From Aalborgiella sp031422495 (GTDB taxonomy: Bacteria > Pseudomonadota > Gammaproteobacteria > Burkholderiales > Burkholderiaceae_C), in assembly GCA_031422495.1 (NCBI GenBank), contig JANPLX010000083.1:1-21595 (forward strand): a stretch of 21,595 nucleotides of DNA, given 5' to 3'. A program made the position numbers and the translations under genes. Within the stretch, counting starts at the first letter, position 1, and each line of letters starts with the position of its first letter. Under the pieces are notes generated by a model. It had not been told where the DNA came from. It did not search any database and worked only from the letters and a program-made list of their open reading frames with translations. Of this stretch, positions 15,567 through 21,595 are shown one piece after another.

Positions 15567-16400
15567 TTAACGCACTAACCATTTTCTACTAGCATAGCTC
15601 AAAGCATCTACTAAAGCTACCAAGGCTAACATCGCCACCAAGATCGAAGAAGTTTTGCTCATTTGGAACAAGCCCATGTGGAATGCCAGCATTTGACCTA
15701 GCCCGCCGCCGCCCACCACGCCGAGCACGGCCGCTGCGCGAATATTGTTTTCCCAGCGGTAGAGCGTGTAACTCATAAGCTGGGGAATGATTTGCGGCAA
15801 AGTGGCATACCAAAAGATGCGACCTTCACCAACGCCGCGTGTGCGTAATGCGAAGGCTGGTCCGGGTGGCGCGTTCTCGATGCTTTCGGCAAACAATCTG
15901 CCGAGCACACCGGCGGTGTGAAGGCCTAAGGCCAATGTGCCCGCAAAAGGGCCAAGACCAGCGGCTATTAACAGGAGGGCGGCCCATACCAATTCTGGAA
16001 TGCTGCGTAATGCGTTGAGCAGCAAACGCGCAGAACCTTTGAAATAGGCCTTGTCGCCCTCATGCGTTTTACTGGCAGGGAGTGCAATAAGTAAGCCGAG
16101 GATGGCAGCGATGATCGTCCCTAGCAAAGACATAGCCAAAGTCTCAAGTGAAGCTACCCATAGCTTGGCAACAAATTTGCTAGAAAAATCCGGTGACATC
16201 AGCTCACCAATGAATTTACCCATGAGATTGGCAGACTCAAAGCTAAAGAGCTGTGCCCATTGCAGGTTCAAAGTCCAAAAACTGGCAATGGTTAAAACAA
16301 GCAGACCAAAAATAAACCAGCAAGCCTTGCAGCGTGCATCAAACAGCTTTGGGGGAAGTTTGTAAATCTCGTTGGCCGCTTCTTTGGTGAAACTGTTCAT
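15567..16400 (-). CDS. ABC transporter permease, PhnE family (second permease)
   Basis: 277-residue inner-membrane permease with about six hydrophobic segments. The PhnE signature region is near the C-terminus: QLMSYTLYRWENNIRAAAVL followed by GVVGGGGLGQ, the loop that contacts the ATPase. The frame is open to 16421, but ATG 16400 is preferred: it has AAGGAG five bases upstream and overlaps the preceding permease stop in an ATGA arrangement. It pairs with the other PhnE protein to form a heterodimeric channel. PhnE homology alone does not fix the substrate (phosphonate, phosphite or, by context here, a selenium compound). Confidence 0.9.
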   Translation of the reverse strand: MNSFTKEAANEIYKLPPKLFDARCKACWFIFGLLVLTIASFWTLNLQWAQLFSFESANLMGKFIGELMSPDFSSKFVAKLWVASLETLAMSLLGTIIAAILGLLIALPASKTHEGDKAYFKGSARLLLNALRSIPELVWAALLLIAAGLGPFAGTLALGLHTAGVLGRLFAESIENAPPGPAFALRTRGVGEGRIFWYATLPQIIPQLMSYTLYRWENNIRAAAVLGVVGGGGLGQMLAFHMGLFQMSKTSSILVAMLALVALVDALSYASRKWLVR

Positions 16401-17236
16401 CCAAGCTCCTTCCGAAGCCATGAGCTTGCTTTGTCAGCCAGCCAAACAAGCAGCATAAAAACCAGTAACAGCGTGGCCACTTCGCTGCCTTTGAACATCT
16501 TCATCGAATTGTCAAGTTGCTGCCCTAAGCCGCCCGCACCCACAAAGCCAAGTACCGCGCTGGAGCGAATCGCACATTCCCAGCGATAGACCGTGTAGCT
16601 TGTCAATTCGGCAGCATTCTGCGGCAGCAAGCCATAAAAGAATGCCTGCAAACGTCCGCCTCCGTTGCGCATCAGCGATTGCGTGGCATGCGCTTCGCCA
16701 CTTTCCAAAATTTCGGTGTAAACCTTGCCCAGCATCCCCGCATACGTGAGCGCAATTGCCAACACCCCCGCCGTCGACCCTAGGCCCACCACGCGCACAA
16801 ACACCAGTGCCCACACCAACTCAGGCACGCTGCGCAAAACAATCAGCAGCCAACGAATCGCTTGGCGTAAAACGCTTGGCATCCAAGCCATCTTGCCCGA
16901 GAGCTGAGATACTGACAGCGCTGATGTGCCGAGCAGCGTGAGCGGAATAGCCAGCACCAACGCCAGCGCGATACCGGCCGTTGCCATGGCCACCGTACGC
17001 CAGGTCTCGAAGGCGATGAGTTTTAAAAATTCTGTGTCGTGGGCTGGCGGGAAAAAATCGCTTAAAAAGTTACCCATCACCTTACGGCTTTCGGGATGCC
17101 AAAGCAGCCAAGGCTTGAATTCAGTGATCGCAAGCAACGGCCAAAGCAATAGCACAGCCGCCACCAGCCAGAAGACGCGGCCTTGCCAAGCCGGATCGCG
17201 CTGAGTAAGGGAAGCCAAAGGTAAAACGGCGCTCAT
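16397..17236 (-). CDS. ABC transporter permease, PhnE family (first permease)
   Basis: 279-residue inner-membrane permease, paralogous to its downstream neighbour. It begins with a cytosolic stretch and a hydrophobic helix (VFWLVAAVLLLWPLLAI). It has the PhnE-type region ELTSYTVYRWECAIRSSAVL followed by GFVGAGGLGQQL near the C-terminus. Two tandem permeases, rather than one, are a feature of many PhnDCEE-type importers. The ATG at 17236 lies 24 bases after the ATPase gene; the ribosome binding site is weak. Its TGA overlaps the start of the second permease gene. Substrate as discussed for the binding protein. Confidence 0.9.
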   Translation of the reverse strand: MSAVLPLASLTQRDPAWQGRVFWLVAAVLLLWPLLAITEFKPWLLWHPESRKVMGNFLSDFFPPAHDTEFLKLIAFETWRTVAMATAGIALALVLAIPLTLLGTSALSVSQLSGKMAWMPSVLRQAIRWLLIVLRSVPELVWALVFVRVVGLGSTAGVLAIALTYAGMLGKVYTEILESGEAHATQSLMRNGGGRLQAFFYGLLPQNAAELTSYTVYRWECAIRSSAVLGFVGAGGLGQQLDNSMKMFKGSEVATLLLVFMLLVWLADKASSWLRKELG

Positions 17237-17260
17237 CGCTTTAATTCGATTAAATTCGAT

Positions 17261-18100
17261 CTATCGGCAATGCATCACAGCAGGCTGGCCAGGTTGCACA
17301 TGTTGCTCAGGAAACTCATTCACTGGTGCAGGGCCAAACAGCTCGATCTCATGCTGAGAGTACAGCATATCTAAATGCTCTCGTGTAACTTGCGCAGCGG
17401 GTAAGTCAAAAGAGACCTTACCATCACGTAGACCCAAAATGCGCGGGAATGAGGCCAAGGCGCGCTCGACCTGATGCAAGCTGCAAACCAGCGTAGCGCC
17501 GCGCTCTCGCGAGCTGCGCGTGAGCACCTCCAGCGCTTGCGTAGCGCGTGTAGGGTCCAGTGCAGACAGAGGCTCATCAATCAACCAGAGCTTGGCATTC
17601 GATGCAAGTAGTCGAGCGAGACCGACGCGCTGGCGCTCCCCGCCGGAGAGGCGATCCACCCGCTCAAAAATCTTCTCATCCAAATCAAAAGCTTTCAAGG
17701 CATCGTGAGCCACTGGAATTTCTAAAGGATAAAACAGCGAGTGCAGACTATGCACTAAACCCATCTGTGGCAAACGTCCAGCCAGTACCGAGGTGACAAC
17801 CCGCTGGCGCGGCGGCAATGGTGGCACCTGTGGCGCTAAAAAAAGCTGGCCGCGCAAAACCTGCAAAGCGGTGCGCGGCAGCTTCCAAGGATCTTGACCA
17901 GAGAGTGCCAATTGCCCGCTCGCAGGTTTCAAGGCACAGGCTACTGCATGCAAAAACGTCGTCTTACCCGCGCCCGACGGCCCGATAACTGCGACTTGCT
18001 CACCCTCTTGTATCAGTATCGTGGCATCGCGCAACGCGGGCACAGAATCATCTTTAGCAGCAGGATGGCGAGCGCTTAAATGTTGGAGTTGAATTTGCAA
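17261..18100 (-). CDS. ABC transporter ATP-binding protein, PhnC family
   Basis: 279-residue cytosolic ATPase of the importer. Walker A GPSGAGKTT is at residues 40-48, the signature LSGGERQRVGLARLL follows, and Walker B with the catalytic glutamate is LWLIDEPLSALDP; the switch histidine is in CSLHQVE. There is no ATG near the family start: the frame opens at TTG 18142 without a ribosome binding site, while TTG 18100 has AGG nine bases upstream and gives the expected N-terminus (QIQLQHLSARHPAA). I chose 18100; 18142 remains possible. It has a C-terminal extension of about 30 residues after the ATPase core. It is preceded by a 51-base gap after the binding-protein gene. Confidence 0.88.
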   Translation of the reverse strand: MQIQLQHLSARHPAAKDDSVPALRDATILIQEGEQVAVIGPSGAGKTTFLHAVACALKPASGQLALSGQDPWKLPRTALQVLRGQLFLAPQVPPLPPRQRVVTSVLAGRLPQMGLVHSLHSLFYPLEIPVAHDALKAFDLDEKIFERVDRLSGGERQRVGLARLLASNAKLWLIDEPLSALDPTRATQALEVLTRSSRERGATLVCSLHQVERALASFPRILGLRDGKVSFDLPAAQVTREHLDMLYSQHEIELFGPAPVNEFPEQHVQPGQPAVMHCR

Positions 18101-18151
18101 ATCGGAAACCTGAGAAAACCTAAGAAAGACGGAAAAGAACAATAAACGCTA

Positions 18152-19027
18152 TTAAAGCAGACCGGCGCTCTTGGCAGCGGTTTCTAGGCCTTTGTAATTC
18201 TCAGGTTTAGTGGGCACATAGCGCGTGGCGCGATTGAGTTGGAGAATTTCTTTGCCTTCTGCAGTATTGGCATTCAGATCTAAAAGCGCTTTGGTGATTT
18301 TTTCACGCAAAGCTGATGGCATGTCAGCATGCACGCTCCAGTTGTAATTGAAATACGGCGGTGTAGTGTAGAACACATTCACAGCAGCGGTATCCACCTT
18401 CTTTTCATCGACGAATTTTTTCCAAACGGTCATATCCAGTGCAGCAGCTGCCACACGGCCACTGACCACGGAGGCAATTGTTGCGTCATGTGCGCCCGAG
18501 AAGGCCACACGTTTAAAATCTTTTTCAGGATCAATCTTTGCTTCGAGCAAGAAACTGCGCGGCATCAAATGACCCGATGTGCTGCTTTGCGAACCGAAGG
18601 AAATGTCTTTGCCCTTCATGTCCGCCAAGGTTTTGATGCCTGAATCCGTTTTTGCAATGAAGACAGATTGAAAACGCGTATCTTCCTCGCGTTGGGCGAT
18701 CGGAATGATCTTGCCGCCCGAGCGGAGTGAGGCTTGCACATGCGTAAAGCCGCCAAACCACACCAAATCTACCCGTTTGTTCACCAGAGCTTCTACAGCG
18801 GCAGGGTAATCCGATACTGGCGTGAATTCCACCTTCATTCCCAGCTGCTTTTCAAGATAATTAGCCAGTGGCGTGAATTTACGCACTTGTTCGGTAGCGG
18901 CTTCTTCTGGAATGGTGGTGACTTTGAGAACAGCTTGGGCAAAGGCTGCGGCACTGAATGTAGCTAGCAAGCCAATGGCTAGAGACCGCAAACCACGCGA
19001 TACAGAGCTTGAAAATTGAAAATGCAT
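18152..19027 (-). CDS. PhnD-like periplasmic binding protein, probable selenium-compound (putative selenate) receptor
   Basis: 291-residue secreted binding protein, signal peptide 1-30 (cleavage after AAFA). The mature protein shows PhnD-type features: FTPLANYLEKQLGMKVEFTP, ALVNKRVDLVWFGGFTHVQA, then FGSQSSTSGHLMPRSFLLEA and FSGAHDATIASVVSGRVAAA. This wording matches, as I remember it, the PhnD subfamily named putative selenate ABC transporter binding proteins, which are found near selenium genes. The importer here is divergent from egtD and the senA/senB pair, and no C-P lyase gene is visible, both favouring a selenium role; phosphonate or phosphite remain alternatives. The frame is open to 19060, but ATG 19027 has AGAGGA at good spacing and gives a proper signal peptide. 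First gene of the leftward operon. Confidence 0.8.
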   Translation of the reverse strand: MHFQFSSSVSRGLRSLAIGLLATFSAAAFAQAVLKVTTIPEEAATEQVRKFTPLANYLEKQLGMKVEFTPVSDYPAAVEALVNKRVDLVWFGGFTHVQASLRSGGKIIPIAQREEDTRFQSVFIAKTDSGIKTLADMKGKDISFGSQSSTSGHLMPRSFLLEAKIDPEKDFKRVAFSGAHDATIASVVSGRVAAAALDMTVWKKFVDEKKVDTAAVNVFYTTPPYFNYNWSVHADMPSALREKITKALLDLNANTAEGKEILQLNRATRYVPTKPENYKGLETAAKSAGLL

Positions 19028-19184
19028 AAAAATCCTCTTTAAAAATGAGCTATGACACAAGATTAAACTCGAATTTCAACTTTCTTGCAGGCTAACAAGC
19101 TTTTTCCTTTAGGTGTAGGAAGTGGGCTGTTAGCGCGACTGCTATAGTTAACTAAATATCCAAACATTACGATCATTTCAACCT
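19028..19184. promoter_or_regulatory. Divergent promoter region between the PhnD-like gene and egtD
   Basis: 157-base gap that must hold the start signals for both the importer operon (left) and egtD (right). A possible rightward -10 box TATAGT lies at 19143-19148, about 37 bases before the egtD ATG, without a convincing -35. The gap also contains the hyphenated dyad at 19091-19134. egtD lacks a clear ribosome binding site. A shared control region would fit joint regulation of uptake and use. Confidence 0.45.
19091..19134. promoter_or_regulatory. 44-base hyphenated dyad, candidate operator
   Basis: Outer arms GCTAACA (19091-19097) and TGTTAGC (19128-19134) are perfect inverted repeats. Inner arms TTCCT (19104-19108) and AGGAA (19117-19121) share the same symmetry axis, with six unpaired bases on each side between them. 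It lies midway between two divergent genes, as an operator for a dimeric regulator would. It could also be chance, or a weak RNA hairpin. Confidence 0.35.
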
Positions 19185-20177
19185 ATGTCTGTCGCGATAA
19201 ATTCAAAAACCAGCCCTGAATTCATACAACACTATGTTGAAAATCAAGCAGCAGTACGTGCAGAGTTGCAACAAGGCTTGCTCACTGCAAACGCCACCAC
19301 CTCTCCCAAGTATTTGTACGATGCTTTAGGCTCACGCTTGTTTGAGGCCATCACCGAGCTACCCGAGTATTACCCTACCCGTGTGGAAGCATCGATTTTT
19401 GATCAATTCTTGTCCGACATGGCGCAAACTGCAGGGCTGGGTCACACCTTGATTGACTTGGGTGCCGGCAATTGCGAAAAAGCAGCACGCATGTTCGATG
19501 CGCTTCGCCCCGCCAAATACGTGGCGGTTGATATTTCTGTCGAATTTTTGAAGCAAGCACTAACCAGCTTACAACGCCAAAATCCTGATTTACCCATGCT
19601 AGGTCTAGGCATGGATTTTTCTTCTAATTTGACCTTGCCTTCTGAGGTAGACGCAGATAAGGGAAAAGGTAAAGGAACTCGCTTATTTTTCTACCCCGGC
19701 AGCAGCATTGGTAACTTCACACCTGCTGATGCGTTGCCGTTTTTGAAGCAAATCCACTCAGCTTGCGATGATCAAGGTGGTTTGTTGATAGGCGTTGATT
19801 TGGTCAAATCGAGCACTGTTTTGCAAGCTGCTTATGACGATGCATTGGGTGTGACAGCCGCTTTTAATCGCAATATGCTATTGCACATCAACAAGCTGTT
19901 AGGGAGTGATTTCAATATCAACCAATGGCAACATCGCGCCTTGTTCAACACCGAGTTATCGCGCATTGAAATGCATTTAGACACCTTGCAAGACTTGACA
20001 GTTCGATGGCCAGGCGGCGAGCGCAAGTTTGCCAAAGGGCAGGGCATTCACACTGAAAATTCGTACAAATACACGGTTGAATCGTTCACGCAGTTGCTCA
20101 AAAATGCAGGTTTTCTGGATGTGAAGCCTTGGCAAGATGCGAGTCAGCAGTTTTGTGTGCTTTGGGCGCAGGCTTAA
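19185..20177 (+). CDS. egtD: L-histidine N-alpha-methyltransferase (hercynine synthase)
   Basis: 330-residue SAM-dependent enzyme that trimethylates the amino group of histidine to give hercynine, the shared precursor of ergothioneine and selenoneine. Family runs present: SPKYLYDALGSRLFEAITEL and PEYYPTRVE (residues about 41-69), the SAM site LIDLGAGNCEKAARMF (about 90-105), FFYPGSSIGNFTP (about 168-180) and GIHTENSYKY near 286. Full length. The ATG at 19185 has no evident Shine-Dalgarno sequence. It is divergent from the selenium-type importer and convergent with the EgtB-like gene, leaving only six bases between the two stop codons. No egtA, egtC or egtE gene is in the window, so hercynine is more likely to feed the EgtB-like/SenB route. 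Confidence 0.95.
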   Translation: MSVAINSKTSPEFIQHYVENQAAVRAELQQGLLTANATTSPKYLYDALGSRLFEAITELPEYYPTRVEASIFDQFLSDMAQTAGLGHTLIDLGAGNCEKAARMFDALRPAKYVAVDISVEFLKQALTSLQRQNPDLPMLGLGMDFSSNLTLPSEVDADKGKGKGTRLFFYPGSSIGNFTPADALPFLKQIHSACDDQGGLLIGVDLVKSSTVLQAAYDDALGVTAAFNRNMLLHINKLLGSDFNINQWQHRALFNTELSRIEMHLDTLQDLTVRWPGGERKFAKGQGIHTENSYKYTVESFTQLLKNAGFLDVKPWQDASQQFCVLWAQA

Positions 20178-20183
20178 ATCTGA

Positions 20184-21368
20184 TTATAACTTGCAAGTCC
20201 GAAGCCCAGCATAAATATCCGTTCTATCGGGTGTGAAGTAATTTCGGTATCTTGCGTTTTTCATCATCGGCTCTGTAGTCAAGCAAGCACCGCGCAGCAC
20301 TTGGCGAGTGCCAAACCAGGGCTCAGAATAGTCTTGGTAGGGGTGCGCTACAAAGCCAGGGTAGGGGATAAATGTACTGCTTGTCCATTCCCACACTTCG
20401 CCCCAGTGAAATTGGTCAGTCTTTGCGGCAGTGGATGATGTTGCTGCCAATTCCCACTCTGCTTCTGATGGTAATCTGCGCCCTGCCCAAGCACTGTAGC
20501 TTTGAGCGTCATCAAGGTTGATATGCACCGCTGCAGCTTCTAAATCTAGTGCTTTCCAAACGCCAAATACCTGGTTTTCGTAACCCATTGCACTTTTACG
20601 AACATAGCGGGGCAAGTTACGAGCCGTAGCTTCTACAAACCTCAAATACTCACCCCAATTCACACACCGGCTGTCAATATCAAACGCGGCCACCTCTACT
20701 GGGTGTACGCCTAGCTCATTGTCGAAAGCAAAGCCTGAATCTTGATAGCCTAAGTAAATTGTTTGTTTTAGATGATGAAATTGGCACTTAGCCGTCGTAT
20801 TTGCTGTCTGTATAGCTATATTATTAATAGCAAAATGATTTGAAATATCAACGCCTAAAACTTGTGCCATGTAAATAGCCGCTTCTAAATGCATGGCTTC
20901 ATGGAACAAAACCAGCCGGTAAAAGTACAGCGCGTCATTGCTGTCGCCGGATTTGGCCAGCAAGTCCAAAGTTTGCCGCAAAGTTTTAGCGAGGTAGGCT
21001 TTGCAGGCGACAGGTTCTAGCAGTTTCAAGTGCCAACGCGTCTCATGCGGCACCGTACTAGAGTTGTACAAGCTGTCTGCTTCTGCAAAGACGGATGGCA
21101 AGCGCGCATGTTTTGTATCGTAATGAATACCTAGGTGTCGCTGCTGATTACGCCCAATCCAAAATTCTTGAAACCAAGCCAAATGCCCGAGTTCCCACAG
21201 CGGCGGATTCAACTCATCGGCATAAGGCACAACGAGCTTGTCGGCTGCTACATAGGCATCAAAGACAGCAAGAGTTTTGATGCGCAGGCTCTGCAAGCCG
21301 TCTGCAAGTTGCACGGCATTGGCTTTGCGCCAATTGATTGAGCTCTCGATAGCGTACTTACCGTGCAT
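20184..21368 (-). CDS. senA: Selenoneine synthase SenA-like nonheme iron enzyme (EgtB family)
   Basis: 394-residue enzyme expected to join hercynine to a selenosugar with oxygen to form selenoneine; EgtB-type ergothioneine synthesis is the alternative. An N-terminal DinB-like helical domain supplies three iron-ligand histidines: H62 (WELGHLAWFQEFW) and H156/H160 in HEAMHLE. A C-terminal sulfatase-modifying-factor-like domain (from about 215) contains GRRLPSEAEWELA, WEWTSSTFIPYPGF and ends near IYAGLRTC. The senA call rests mainly on the adjoining SenB-like gene and the overall resemblance. The frame is open to 21470; ATG 21368 is the first ATG, and GTG 21314 is also possible. Residues 179-194, in the inter-domain linker, are encoded by a copy of the dispersed repeat. 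Start codons of this gene and senB lie only 12 bases apart. Confidence 0.82.
   Translation of the reverse strand: MHGKYAIESSINWRKANAVQLADGLQSLRIKTLAVFDAYVAADKLVVPYADELNPPLWELGHLAWFQEFWIGRNQQRHLGIHYDTKHARLPSVFAEADSLYNSSTVPHETRWHLKLLEPVACKAYLAKTLRQTLDLLAKSGDSNDALYFYRLVLFHEAMHLEAAIYMAQVLGVDISNHFAINNIAIQTANTTAKCQFHHLKQTIYLGYQDSGFAFDNELGVHPVEVAAFDIDSRCVNWGEYLRFVEATARNLPRYVRKSAMGYENQVFGVWKALDLEAAAVHINLDDAQSYSAWAGRRLPSEAEWELAATSSTAAKTDQFHWGEVWEWTSSTFIPYPGFVAHPYQDYSEPWFGTRQVLRGACLTTEPMMKNARYRNYFTPDRTDIYAGLRTCKL
20787..20834 (-). repeat. Dispersed in-frame coding repeat, copy 3 (senA linker)
   Basis: On the minus strand this reads TTTGCTATTAATAATATAGC, then TATACAGACAGCAAATACG and ACGGCTAAG. It aligns codon for codon, without gaps, with the two copies in dsbD, in the same reading frame, and encodes FAINNIAIQTANTTAK. 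The middle GCTATACA and late AATACG...GGCTAA blocks are shared with copy 1. It sits between the DinB-like and sulfatase-modifying-factor-like domains of SenA, where extra residues are tolerable. Confidence 0.6.
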
Positions 21369-21380
21369 AATTTGAAGAAT

Positions 21381-21595
21381 ATGTTGTCGAAACCATCCAT
21401 TTGTATCATCAGTCCCGCGCTTGCCGCTGCCAACAACGGTAACTGGCAAACTGCCAAGCGCTGGCAGCAAATGCTATCAAGCGATTATCACGTGGAAATT
21501 ATGCTGCAATGGGATGGGCGACCTTTTGATGCGATGTTAGCGTTGCACGCACGCCGTTCGGCGGATTCGATAGCACAGTGGTCAGCTAAGTTCCC
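21381..21595 (+). CDS. senB: SenB-like selenosugar synthase, N-terminal part (cut by window edge)
   Basis: The first 71 codons of a rightward gene, open to the window end. After a short start (MLSKPSICIIS) comes PALAAANNGNWQTAKRWQQM and then DAMLALHARRSADSIAQW. This is, from memory, the N-terminus of the GT-B-like glycosyltransferase family first known only as TIGR04348 and later identified as SenB, which makes a selenosugar from selenophosphate and a UDP-sugar for selenoneine. A GAAG element precedes the ATG. Only about one fifth of the protein is visible, so catalytic residues cannot be checked. It diverges from senA with 12 bases between start codons. Confidence 0.8.
   Translation, partial: MLSKPSICIISPALAAANNGNWQTAKRWQQMLSSDYHVEIMLQWDGRPFDAMLALHARRSADSIAQWSAKF

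Noticed and set aside
19185..21368. Ordinary ergothioneine pathway (egtBD) as the sole explanation
   Set aside because: egtD with an EgtB-like gene would fit, but no egtA, egtC or egtE is seen and the next gene begins like SenB, which favours selenoneine. Ergothioneine is kept as the alternative for the EgtB-like enzyme.

Overview
The window looks like a chromosomal segment from a betaproteobacterium of the Burkholderiales, probably Comamonadaceae-like. The pointers are a Bug-type (TctC) solute receptor paired with a CaiB/BaiF CoA transferase, a MurU-like uridylyltransferase next to PepP, HemE, and proteins whose wording resembles Rhodoferax/Variovorax-type homologues as I remember them. Genus is not resolved. 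I see no rRNA, tRNA, CRISPR array, transposase or phage gene. Coding density is high on both strands.

Left part (1-4156): the tail of an unidentified gene, a short and apparently internally deleted gene, and a tightly packed leftward operon of a B12-binding radical SAM protein, the sodium-dependent bicarbonate permease SbtA and its PII-like partner SbtB. A DUF1566 protein diverges from it. Middle (4212-12871): rightward genes for a DsbD/ScsB-type membrane thiol-disulfide reductase, a CoA-binding protein, HemE, a 290-base gap with a DnaA-box sequence, a MurU-like nucleotidyltransferase, PepP, a Bug receptor and a class III CoA transferase. Then a small overlapping ORF that may be a MOSC gene remnant, and a leucine-rich-repeat protein kinase that overlaps tail-to-tail with an iron-dependent alcohol dehydrogenase.

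Right part (14389-21595) is the most interesting. A leftward four-gene ABC importer of the PhnDCEE type (binding protein, ATPase, two permeases) is divergent from egtD, the histidine trimethylase that makes hercynine. egtD converges on an EgtB-like nonheme iron enzyme, and beyond it, on the + strand, begins a glycosyltransferase whose first 70 residues look like SenB, the selenosugar synthase. EgtB-like plus SenB is the signature of selenoneine biosynthesis, so I call the EgtB-like gene senA. The PhnD-like protein resembles the binding proteins named putative selenate transporters, and no C-P lyase gene is visible. I therefore read 15567-21595 as a candidate locus for selenium uptake and selenoneine synthesis: the importer brings in a selenium compound, EgtD makes hercynine, SenB makes a selenosugar from selenophosphate, and SenA joins them. 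The selenophosphate synthase (senC) would lie beyond the right edge if the locus is complete.

A second unexpected feature is a dispersed AT-rich element of about 48 bases. It occurs three times inside coding sequence, twice in dsbD and once in senA, each time in the same reading frame and without gaps, in a signal peptide and in inter-domain linkers. A more degenerate copy may lie in the gap after hemE.
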